Assembly: GCA_007570785.1 (NCBI GenBank)
Contig: ML660203.1
Coordinates: forward strand, 10,207,524-10,271,523
Reading direction: 5' to 3'
DNA from: Antilocapra americana
Lineage: Eukaryota > Chordata > Mammalia > Artiodactyla > Antilocapridae
DNA: 64,000 nt
Both the position numbers and the translations under genes were made by a program. This document shows, in pieces, positions 59,201-64,000 of this stretch. The notes under the pieces were generated by a model. That model was given only the letters and a program-made list of their open reading frames with translations, did not search any database and was not told the origin of the DNA. Position 1 is the stretch's first letter, and the number at the start of each line of letters is the position of its first letter.

Positions 59201-62200
59201 GTATGGAGTTTTCTCAAAAAGCTAAAAATAGAGTTGCAATATGCTCCTGGGTATATATCTGACAGAGATATAATCTGAAAAGTTACACGCACTCCCTATG
59301 TATACAGCAGCACTATTTACAATAGCCGAGACATGGACTGTAACCCCATGGACTATAGCCTGCCAGGCTCCTCTGTCAATGGAATTCTCCAGGCAAGAAT
59401 ACTGGAGTGGGTTGCTATTCCTTTCTCCAGGGGATTTTCCCAACTCAGGGACTGAACCCAGGTCTCCCACATTGCAGGCAGATTCTTGACTGTCTGAGCC
59501 ACTAGGGAAGCCCCTCTTCTGCAAATGTCTCTGCTATATAACTTAATAAAAGAGAGCTGGATTCTTCTGTATTTAATGTGCTGCAATATCCTTCGTCATA
59601 TAATCTCTAGAAAATTTCATTGAATAATCATGAGAGAATTAAGAGTCAAAACGTAAGTAATCCTTTAATATTATTGTGAAAATGTTTTTGACCTCCTGGG
59701 CTTCCTGAAAGGGTCTTGAGAAATCCAAGGGGTTACTAAATTACACTTTGAGAACTTCCAAGTTCTATGAATCATCTTTATCACAAAAGAGGCTAATATG
59801 CAGGAGTACAGTGTGCTTTTAGTTGAGGTAAATCTTGAGGAATTCAATTTATAAACATTAAGAACTGGTAGCTCTTCTCTTACATATACTGAGAGTTGAA
59901 CCCTCCCAGATGTCAATGTAAGAAAATCTCTAACTTATAACATGGATTCGCCCCTCAGTATAGAAAAAAAAATTATCTGTACCTTGAAAATCCTAACGAA
60001 ATTAAACCAATCTAGACTGTAGAACTTACCACACTGCTACAAGTTTGGGAATGAGAAGTATGAACAATTTCTCTGCAAGCTTCAGTTCTGAGCCACATAC
60101 TCAAAAGCAGTTGTTGACAGTGAGGCCGTACTTACCACCAGTGCTAGAACAAGAGTCCGCACCTTCTCCCCAATCTCAGGTGAGATGTCATTGCCAAACT
60201 GCTGCAGAGTGGTGAGGAAGCGTTTCAACTTGCTGAGCTGCCGAGCACCACAAGTGGCTGGCAACTGTTGGTTAGTTAGTGCAGATGATGTGGAAGAGGC
60301 AGGACCATTGCTGAATCTTTGTGGTGGTGATGGGGCGCCGTTAAGTGTAGGAGGAGAATGGTTGATGCCATTGCTCACTAAAATAAAAACTTGGTTTAAG
60401 TGAAAATCACACAATGATCTTGGTTAATTTCTTCTTTCTTGCATTCTCTTCATTTATTGATTTGAATTTTGTAAATCACATGATAAAAGCATATACAAGA
60501 CATTGATTTAGCCCTCAACAACACTGCTTTACAGTGAGACAGACATAGATAAAAAACGGTAACAGAGTAACACAGACATGTTAAGAGAGAAGAGTATGAG
60601 AGCCACAAGAGCAAAGAGAAGGGACATCTAACTTCTGCAGGTGTGGGGGGTGGGGAGGAAGGGTAGTTTTTAAGACTTCTGGCAATGGGTTGCGTGACTG
60701 GAATATGGGAGAATATATATATCCAACAGGACATTGATCCCAACTTCAGACTCCCAGAGAAGCAAAGGAGTCAATTAAATGTATAGCATTTGAACAAGAT
60801 TATCAGAAAGCAGAGAGTTGTGTTAATATTAGAATTTTTTTTCTACTTCATAGGTTTATTGACTTATTCCTGCAATGAGATATGCATCTCTTTGACCATT
60901 CAGAATATTCACGTTTATCAAAATCATTTTTTCTCTGCCTGGATAGTGCCAAGCATTTTCTAGATACCATATGGGACATTTCTATATTTCTGTTCTAATG
61001 ATAATATATGTGATTAATTACAGTTTTCTTATTTGCCCATTGTTCTGAACACTGATTTCTTGTGGTTTTAATCTGGAACACAACTCTAGAGCTATGGTCT
61101 TGGAGGCAAAGTCTCTTCTTCCCTGATGAATGAAATAAATATGCCTAAGTGTCAATAAATTTTTATTTAATCATTTCTAGGCCTGAAAATTTAGCAAAAT
61201 AAAACAAGGTCTAAAAACATATTACCTGTATTAAGAAGCATTATTTGACAGAGGAGTCTGGCAGGCTATAGTACATGAGATCACAAAGAGTTGGACACAA
61301 CAGAAGCAACTCAGCATGCATGCACGTTGCTCCTACTACATTTCATAACTTTTCTCTGTGTTATGTACATGTGCCCCTTATTTTACTTACCAAATTATAC
61401 TTAATTCTTTCTATATTTGCACTGCCTTGAAAGACTGTCCACTTCTTGATAAACAGACATCTGTGTATATCATAATTAGCTATCGAAGTGTTCATTAAAA
61501 TGTTGCTAAAAGGCTCACTGAATAAAAGGTTAACAGGCTGAGAGAAAAGATGGTGATCTTTCTACTGTCTTCCAGGAAAGGACATTAGAACTACTACTGG
61601 AAAGGAAGGTTCAACACTCGACCTCAGCAATTCAGAAAATTAGCTGCAAAGGTATACCATTTCTCTGTGTTCACAGAAAGGACCATTGCCACTGGAGAGC
61701 TGCCCTCTTTTGAAGCAACTCATAAACATACTACATTACCATGCTTTTGGCCACTCTGATATTCACTTGGTCTGTTTTACAGTTTCTTCAATGAAAGTAT
61801 ATGATCACATTTTCTGAAATAACACATATTCACCCCTGAACAGTCAAGTATGGAGGTCAAAAGGGCTCAGTTTAGTTATACATACAGATACACATATAAT
61901 TCTACAGTGTGTATCTTGAAATCTGAATGATACCCTAGATTTAAATCTGTTTCACTTCAAAGACAGTACCTTTATCTACGGCTGTTTAGCTGTGAGATAA
62001 AATTACAGAAATTAAGGGAAAAAGATACCAAACTTCATATTATAAATTATGGCTCAAATTGTTCCAGATGCCAGTTACTTAACTTCAAATGTTTTGGGAC
62101 CATAAATAATTAAACCTTCTTTCTAAAATTGAGGTTTTAGGGCTAAATTTGATAAGTTACCGGGTTTGGGGAAATTCAGCTTTAGTAGATAGTACCAAAA

Positions 62201-63272
62201 ATCGTTCTTATAAACAATGTATTGTTCAAGTTACTCCACACATACACTCACCAAAACTCGATGTTCTACTTCATTCTGAACATTCTTGTGGGTGTACAAC
62301 AGTACTACATTGGTTTCAGTTCCTTTTTGACTAATAACACTGAGCAACTTATTATATATACATTGTCTAATAGGATTGTTATGAACTAAATTATATCCCC
62401 CTCTCAAATTCCTATGTTGAAGTTCTGACCCCCAGAGTACCTTAGAACATGATTATATTCGGAGACAGGGGCCTTAAAAGTTAAATGAGGTCATGAACCT
62501 AGGTCTTAATCCAATATGACTACTGTACTTATAAAGAGGAAGAAGCATCAAGGATACACACACACAAGGAAAGGCTATGAGAGGACAGAGCAAGAAGGCA
62601 GCCCTCTTCAATACAGAGAGAGAGCCTATGAAGAAACCAGTTTACTGACATCTTAATCTTAGACATCTAACCTCCTGACCTGTGAAAAAATAAGTTTCTG
62701 TTGTTTAAATCACCCAGTCTTTGGAATTTTGTTAAAGAAGCCCTGCTAAACTAATAAAACAATAAGTTTCTTTTGTAAGAAAAACCTTACCATGACACTC
62801 ATGGAGTAGTTCAATAATTTTATAAAATTTACTTTGAATCCTATGAATCAGTATAAGAATTGAAAATTCATCCTTTTAGAATCAAAGAAATTAAAATAGA
62901 CACTTTTAAGTCAAAAATATGAAAACAAAATATTTATACTACTAAATATCCAAGTACCTGAAAGTGTTATGTACTATTCTCTGAGGGAAAAAGAAACAAC
63001 CAAATATATATGTGTATGTTAACAGTCATTAAGAAAATATTGAATAGTATGTATAGAAGATTTAATGACATTCATTTAGATCCAAACATCACTGTGAACT
63101 GCAAACCCAAGTAACTAAGAGGTCTCACATGCTGTAGGAGTGAATGACACAGGCCTGGGTCCTCCGGGATTTATTGGTGGAAGGGGTGGCATGGTAGGAG
63201 GTGAGGATCTTGACTGTATCTTCACTTCCACAGGAGATCCAGGCATCGCTGGCACCCTTTTGTCAGCACCAA
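23275..63272 (-). CDS. CBFA2T2: CBFA2T2 (MTGR1), ETO/MTG-family transcriptional corepressor; all but the 5'-most exon(s)
   Basis: Minus strand, exons in transcript order: 63272-63129, 60377-60136, 47726-47637, 43698-43517, 42621-42368, 39678-39593, 38653-38458, 35141-35073, 31308-31118 and 28141-27842 (stop TGA 27844-27842). All junctions are GT-AG and in phase, giving 583 codons plus stop. Domains by residue in this partial protein: Pro-rich N-terminus (1-70), NHR1/TAFH (about 85-180), NHR2 oligomerisation helix (about 315-375), NHR3 (about 425-480) and the MYND zinc finger/NHR4 (485-522), then a Ser/Thr-rich tail ending VTAIDTNGL, which is characteristic of MTGR1. Family knowledge: nuclear scaffold that binds NCoR/SMRT and HDACs, oligomerises through NHR2, and partners PRDM14 in germline and stem cells. 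The first exon(s) and promoter lie beyond 64000. The 3'UTR probably extends to about 23.3 kb. Confidence 0.96.
23299..23304 (-). terminator. CBFA2T2: Candidate distal poly(A) signal of CBFA2T2
   Basis: AATAAAAAGGC on the minus strand near the edge of the repeat-poor block. A second candidate lies upstream in the transcript at 23520-23525. The convergent NECAB3 transcript ends 6.5 kb away. Confidence 0.45.
26104..26243 (-). mobile_element. tRNA-derived SINE (CHR-type) within the presumed CBFA2T2 3'UTR
   Basis: Preceded by TTTATTTATTTATTTACT; the body reads TTAGTTGTAGCTTGTGGGAT, TGACCAGGGATCAAACCCTG and CACTGGACCACTAGGGAGG. On the minus strand the element is in sense with the transcript, ending in an (AAAT)n-type tail. 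Confidence 0.82.
27219..27231 (-). terminator. CBFA2T2: Proximal poly(A) signals of CBFA2T2
   Basis: Two near-adjacent AATAAA words on the minus strand, about 615 nt downstream of the stop codon. Doubling of the hexamer makes a used site plausible. Confidence 0.5.
27842..28141 (-). CDS. CBFA2T2: CBFA2T2 last coding exon: MYND zinc finger (NHR4) and C-terminus
   Basis: It starts [20 protein letters not shown]. The eight MYND ligands are present with spacing C-x2-C-x7-C-x2-C-x5-C-x3-C-x7-H-x3-C. In ETO-family proteins this finger binds NCoR/SMRT. A Ser/Thr-rich tail ends VTAIDTNGL and TGA. The acceptor is GTCTTGCAG. Confidence 0.97.
   Translation of the reverse strand, partial: NCWNCGRKASETCSGCNIARYCGSFCQHKDWERHHRLCGQNLHGQSPHSQSRPLLPGGRGSSARSADCSVPSPALDKTSATTSRSSTPASVTAIDTNGL
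28142..31117. other. CBFA2T2 intron
   Basis: Contains an (AAC)n microsatellite near 29017-29040 and a minus-oriented MIR relic at about 29085-29170. No SINE or LINE of ruminant type was recognised in this 3-kb intron. No other gene seen. Confidence 0.45.
29017..29040. repeat. (CAA)n microsatellite
   Basis: About seven CAA units with one imperfection, next to AATAAAACAAC. Confidence 0.8.
31118..31308 (-). CDS. CBFA2T2: CBFA2T2 exon: NHR3
   Basis: It encodes [40 protein letters not shown] and [20 protein letters not shown]. The Ala/Glu/Lys/Gln-rich sequence fits the helical NHR3 region. The acceptor is TTTCTTCCAG and the donor ACGGAG|GTCAGA. Confidence 0.95.
32703..33780 (-). mobile_element. 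BovB (RTE-type) LINE, 3' part
   Basis: The minus strand encodes BovB reverse-transcriptase C-terminal sequence ([57 protein letters not shown]). It is less diverged than the copy at 8.7-10.5 kb and in the same orientation as CBFA2T2 transcription. Truncated at its 5' side near 33780. Confidence 0.92.
33875..34137 (-). mobile_element. tRNA-derived SINE (CHR-2-like)
   Basis: CTTTGCTGCTGTGCATGGGC, TCTTGTTGTGGATCATGGGC, CCAGGGATCAAATCCATGTT and ACCACTAAACCACCAAGTAA. Confidence 0.8.
34162..34285 (-). mobile_element. tRNA-derived SINE (CHR-type)
   Basis: TTAATTCTTTTGGCTGTGTC, AGTTCCCCAACCAGGGATCA and CCACTGGATCACCAGGGAAG. A second SINE insertion immediately beside the preceding one. Confidence 0.85.
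35073..35141 (-). CDS. CBFA2T2: CBFA2T2 69-nt exon between NHR2 and NHR3
   Basis: It encodes [20 protein letters not shown] followed by KKT. The donor is GACTG|GTATGT. The acceptor is TCTCTCTCTGTAG, where the pyrimidine tract is a TC dinucleotide microsatellite (35146-35161 as GA on the plus strand). Phases 1-in and 1-out fit the neighbours. Confidence 0.93.
35146..35161. repeat. (GA)n microsatellite adjoining a CBFA2T2 splice acceptor
   Basis: Eight GA units on the plus strand; on the transcribed minus strand it is the TC pyrimidine tract of the 35141 acceptor. Confidence 0.85.
35337..35712 (+). mobile_element. L1 LINE fragment (end of ORF2)
   Basis: GCAAATCAAAACCATAAGAT, AATGCTGGTGAAGGTGTGGG and AATAGCCAAGATATGGAAGC follow the order of the end of mammalian L1 ORF2. 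Broken by stops. Confidence 0.85.
38458..38653 (-). CDS. CBFA2T2: CBFA2T2 exon: NHR2 helix
   Basis: It encodes [20 protein letters not shown] and [20 protein letters not shown], then a Ser-rich tail ([14 protein letters not shown]). The acceptor is GCCTGGCACAG and the donor AGCAATG|GTAAGC. Confidence 0.95.
39593..39678 (-). CDS. CBFA2T2: CBFA2T2 exon: NHR2 start
   Basis: It encodes [20 protein letters not shown] followed by DEWKHLDH, the beginning of the NHR2 oligomerisation helix. The acceptor is TTTCTAATAG and the donor GATCAT|GTAAGA. Confidence 0.95.
40318..40366 (-). mobile_element. Bov-tA SINE tail fragment
   Basis: GTGCTAAGTCACTTCAGCTG and TGTCCAACTCTGTGACC are the reversed Bov-tA end only. 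Confidence 0.7.
40550..40626 (-). mobile_element. Bov-tA SINE fragment
   Basis: GTTGTGTCTGACTATTGCTA and GAGCCTGCTAGGCTCCTCTG match the reversed Bov-tA tail. It is separated from the previous fragment by 185 bp of other sequence. Confidence 0.65.
41070..41275 (+). repeat. MIR SINE
   Basis: TTTTTGCCACTTTCTAGCTA, TGTGATTCTGGCCACAG and GTGTGAGGATTAAACGAGAC follow the MIR consensus order. Confidence 0.7.
42368..42621 (-). CDS. CBFA2T2: CBFA2T2 exon: Pro/Ser linker before NHR2
   Basis: It encodes [40 protein letters not shown] and [19 protein letters not shown]. The acceptor is TTCTACAG and the donor CTTA|GTAAGT. The Ser codon is split across the junction with the next exon, giving HHNLSLNGG. 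Confidence 0.95.
42622..43516. other. CBFA2T2 intron, nothing recognised
   Basis: 895 bp of AT-rich unique-looking sequence. Confidence 0.4.
43517..43698 (-). CDS. CBFA2T2: CBFA2T2 exon: end of NHR1/TAFH and linker
   Basis: It encodes [20 protein letters not shown], then a Ser-rich linker ending [11 protein letters not shown]. The acceptor is TCTTTTCAAG and the donor AGAG|GTGAGC. Confidence 0.95.
45777..45903 (-). mobile_element. tRNA-derived SINE (CHR-type)
   Basis: CCACACCTTGTGGCATGCGG, GGACCAGGGATTGAACATGT and CATTGGACTGCCAGAGAATT. Confidence 0.85.
46090..46395 (-). mobile_element. L1 LINE 3'-part fragment, antisense
   Basis: ACCATCTATCTATTTTGAAC, TGTCCCACTCTCTCCCTCCC, GTTCATCAATACATATCTAT and GCGTTAATGTGTCTC correspond to the reversed end of bovine-type L1. 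Confidence 0.7.
47637..47726 (-). CDS. CBFA2T2: CBFA2T2 exon: NHR1/TAFH core
   Basis: A 90-nt, phase-0 exon encoding [20 protein letters not shown] followed by [10 protein letters not shown]. The acceptor is TATCTTTTCAG and the donor CTCAAG|GTAATT. Confidence 0.95.
49067..49236 (+). mobile_element. Bov-tA SINE
   Basis: GGGGCTTCCCCAGTGGCTCA, TCCCCTGGAGAAGGAAATGG, TTGCCTGGAGAATTCCATGG and CTACAGTCCATGGGGC. Confidence 0.92.
49237..49350 (-). mobile_element. tRNA-derived SINE (CHR-type), abutting the Bov-tA
   Basis: TTCCCCAACCAGGAACTGAA, GCGTGGAGTCCTAAAAACTG and GATCACCAGGGGATTCC. Confidence 0.8.
49420..50075 (-). repeat. Old L1-type LINE relic, antisense
   Basis: Phrases such as GTTTACTGATTATTTCCTCT, TATTGTTGAGTCCATCACCG and TCAAATATCTGGGTCATCTT resemble old mammalian L1 sequence in reverse. 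The exact subfamily is not recognised. Confidence 0.5.
50497..50690 (+). mobile_element. Bov-tA SINE with a CA-repeat tail
   Basis: TCCATGGTGGCTCAGATGGT, AAAGATCCCTTGGTGAAGGG and CTTGCCTGGAGAATTCCATG, followed by (CA)n at 50686-50705. Confidence 0.93.
50686..50705. repeat. (CA)n microsatellite at a SINE tail
   Basis: About ten CA units directly after the Bov-tA. Confidence 0.9.
51720..52030 (+). repeat. Old mammalian interspersed repeat (family not named)
   Basis: CTTATAAAAAGATCCCAGAA, CATCTATGAACCAGGAAGTG, GAGAGCTGTGAGAAATGAAT and GGACTAAGACAC are phrases of a common old mammalian repeat. The copy at 62375-62762 is related in its ending. Confidence 0.6.
52150..52325 (-). mobile_element. 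L1 LINE 3'-part fragment, antisense
   Basis: CAATTTCCCACTAGCTATCT, ATTTTACACATGGTAATGTA and GTGTCTACAAATCCATTTGT match the same region as the 46.1-kb copy. Confidence 0.7.
52335..52689 (-). mobile_element. tRNA-derived SINE (CHR-2-like)
   Basis: GGCTGTTTTGGGTCTTTGTT, CTTCTCTTTGCAGTGGCTTC, GTGGCACGTGGGCTCAGTCG, CAGGGATTGAACCCAACTCT and GCCACCAGGGAAGCCCC. One of the longest SINE copies in the window. Confidence 0.88.
52693..53480 (+). mobile_element. Older L1 LINE 3' end
   Basis: CATGAGGTACCCTAGAGTAG, GAATGATGGCTGACAGCTGT and GTGCACTTAAAAATGCTTAA follow the order of old mammalian L1 3' ends. Confidence 0.7.
53529..53714 (+). mobile_element. Bov-tA SINE
   Basis: TTGGCTCAGATGGTAAAGAC, TCCCCTAGAGAAGGGAATGA, TCCTGCCTGGAGAATCCCAG and CATGACTGAGCAACTAAC. 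Confidence 0.9.
54553..54812 (+). mobile_element. tRNA-derived SINE (CHR-2-like)
   Basis: GTGGTTAAGAATTCGCCTGC, AATGCAGGGGACACGGGTTT, ACTAAGCCTGTGCACCACAA and CAACCCAACACAGCCAAAAA. Confidence 0.88.
56301..56322. repeat. (GT)n microsatellite inside the L1
   Basis: Eleven GT units at the point where the ORF1-like and ORF2-like parts of the LINE meet. Confidence 0.88.
56815..56962 (+). mobile_element. tRNA-derived SINE (CHR-type) inserted in the L1
   Basis: GGGAATTCCCTAGTGGTCCA, GTGGTTAGTACTCCATGCTT and GGGGAACTAAGATCCCACAA. It contains a small internal duplication (AGGTTCAATTT twice). Confidence 0.88.
59331..59515 (-). mobile_element. Bov-tA SINE at the 3' edge of the L1
   Basis: CCCATGGACTATAGCCTGCC, GAATTCTCCAGGCAAGAATA, CCAACTCAGGGACTGAACCC and GAGCCACTAGGGAAGCCCC. 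Confidence 0.92.
60136..60377 (-). CDS. CBFA2T2: CBFA2T2 exon: start of NHR1/TAFH
   Basis: It encodes [20 protein letters not shown] and then [20 protein letters not shown], the first helices of the TAFH domain. The acceptor is TTTTATTTTAG and the donor CTGGTG|GTAAGT. Confidence 0.95.
61250..61330 (+). mobile_element. Bov-tA SINE tail fragment
   Basis: GACAGAGGAGTCTGGCAGGC, ATCACAAAGAGTTGGACACA and GAAGCAACTCAGCATGCATG. Confidence 0.8.
62375..62762 (+). repeat. Old mammalian interspersed repeat (family not named)
   Basis: TATGTTGAAGTTCTGACCCC, AATCCAATATGACTACTGTA, TTCTGTTGTTTAAATCACCC and AGCCCTGCTAAACTAATAAA are phrases of a high-copy mammalian repeat. It runs close to full length. Confidence 0.6.
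63129..63272 (-). CDS. CBFA2T2: CBFA2T2 exon: Pro-rich N-terminal region
   Basis: It encodes [20 protein letters not shown] followed by [20 protein letters not shown]. The acceptor is TCTTTACAG and the donor ACAGCAT|GTGAGA. The internal Met before PGSPVEV is the start of one known human isoform as I recall. Confidence 0.93.
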
Positions 63273-63344
63273 CTGTAAAGAATAAAAGGAATGGGAGTCA
63301 GAATTTTCTATAAGATAATAAAAATAGTGACAACAATCTGAAAT

Positions 63345-64000
63345 ATTACATTGGTGCAAATTAATTGCCATTTCTGCATTGTTGAAATTTGCAGTGTGAT
63401 AGTGGAATACATTCTTTAATAAATGTGGTTATGTTATACATCATTTTAATGCACGTCTTGTTTTTTTGCTAATGACATCACTTGTGATTTATTTTATACT
63501 TAATTTAGAATAAGAAAATGTTAGACAAAAAGTAAATTCAAGTGATTTTCTTATTTGAGTTCAAAATAGGTCATAAAGTAGCAGAGACAACTCACAACAT
63601 CAACAATACATTGGACCCAGGAACTACTAATGAACACATAGTGCAGTGGTGGATCAAGTTTTGCAAAGGAAACAAAAGCCTTGAAGATGAGGAGTGCAGT
63701 GGCCAGCCATCGGAAGTTGACAATGACAACTGAGAGAAATCAGCGAAGCTGACCCTCTTACAACTACATGAGAAATTGCCCAAGAACTCAACGTCGACCA
63801 TTCTATGGTCATTTGGCATTTGAAGCAAATTGGAAAGGTGAAAAGGCTTGATAAGCAGGTTCCTCAAGAGTTGACTCCAAGTCCAAAAAAATCGTCATTT
63901 TTTGAAGTGCTGTCTTCTCTTATTCCACACAATAACAATGAACATTAACGACTTGTGATGAAAGGTGGATTTTATGACAGCTGGTGATAAGCAGCTCAGT
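63345..64000 (+). mobile_element. Mariner-type DNA transposon (ruminant copy), cut by the window edge
   Basis: It starts with a terminal-repeat-like TTGGTGCAAATTAATTGCCA and carries mariner transposase sequence from about 63542: FEFKIGHKVAETTHNINN, then WWIKFCKGNKSLEDEE, then ELNVDHSMVIWHLKQIGKVK (helix-turn-helix region). A stop near 63731, further stops and frame changes make it non-functional. The catalytic domain and right terminal repeat would lie beyond 64000. It sits in the intron just 5' of the 63272 CBFA2T2 exon. Confidence 0.85.

Larger units (their letters stand above)
55375..59328 (+). mobile_element. L1 LINE, about 4 kb, ORF1 to late ORF2, degraded
   Basis: The order is that of L1: an ORF1-like coiled-coil/C-terminal part (55430-56100), then ORF2 endonuclease and reverse-transcriptase sequence (for example 57112-57330, 57660-58260) and the ORF2 C-terminal part to GCAGCACTATTTACAATAGCC at 59305-59328. 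Many stops and frameshifts, so it is inactive. A SINE is inserted at 56815-56960 and a Bov-tA terminates the match at 59331. Confidence 0.88.
47727..60135. other. Large CBFA2T2 intron (12.4 kb), mostly repeats
   Basis: In order: unique AT-rich sequence to 49060; Bov-tA and tRNA-type SINE pair; old antisense L1 relic; Bov-tA with a CA tail; an old interspersed repeat at 51720-52030; antisense L1 end and SINE; sense L1 end; Bov-tA; SINE; an L1 of about 4 kb with an inserted SINE; Bov-tA; unique sequence 59515-60135. No extra coding exon recognised. Confidence 0.5.
60378..63128. other. CBFA2T2 intron
   Basis: Unique AT-rich sequence with a Bov-tA fragment at 61250-61330 and an old repeat at 62375-62762. 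No extra exon recognised. Confidence 0.45.

Noticed and set aside
62375..62762. Possible retroviral LTR
   Set aside because: The sequence is a high-copy mammalian repeat; no primer-binding site, paired LTR or retroviral coding region was seen nearby.

Overview
This is a gene-containing stretch of a mammalian nuclear genome, almost certainly from a ruminant (cattle, sheep, goat or a relative). Coding sequence is split into short exons with GT-AG introns. The interspersed repeats are ruminant-type: BovB LINEs, Bov-tA SINEs, cetartiodactyl tRNA-derived SINEs, bovine-type L1 and a mariner. Gene content and order match the segment that in human lies on 20q11.2 (NECAB3, ACTL10, C20orf144, CBFA2T2). 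No prokaryotic features, CRISPR arrays, functional RNA genes or intact retroviruses were seen.

Plus strand, 1-16.75 kb: the 3' part of NECAB3, an EF-hand/ABM-domain protein. Eleven exons from within the EF-hand to the stop join in phase to 310 codons, followed by a 3'UTR with an AATAAA at 16725. One 12-kb intron (1447-13479) carries two genes on the opposite strand: the actin-like ACTL10 (about 2682-3860) and the small two-exon C20orf144 (8430 down to 7001). The same intron holds two BovB pieces in opposite orientations, with a fragment resembling the TBC1D9 N-terminus between them.

16.75-23.3 kb: intergenic between two convergent genes. It holds SINEs, MIR/L2-like relics and a minus-strand processed pseudogene of ATP5PO (mitochondrial ATP synthase OSCP subunit), which ends at a SINE.

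Minus strand, 64-23.3 kb: CBFA2T2 (MTGR1), an ETO/MTG-family transcriptional corepressor. Ten exons join in phase to 583 codons plus stop and cover NHR1/TAFH, NHR2, NHR3 and the MYND (NHR4) domain. The first exon(s) and promoter lie beyond position 64000. The 3'UTR probably has a short form (ending near 27.2 kb) and a long form (ending near 23.3 kb). Introns are filled with BovB, L1 (one copy of about 4 kb at 55.4-59.3 kb), Bov-tA and tRNA-SINE copies, old L1 relics, and a broken mariner that runs off the right edge.

No new biological system was recognised. The most unusual observation is that the long actin-fold frame of ACTL10 has no in-frame AUG until its last quarter. Others are a NECAB3 mini-intron whose retention would shift the frame, the BovB/TBC1D9-like mosaic, and a CBFA2T2 splice acceptor embedded in a TC microsatellite. 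Comparisons with human proteins rest on recall and were not checked by alignment.
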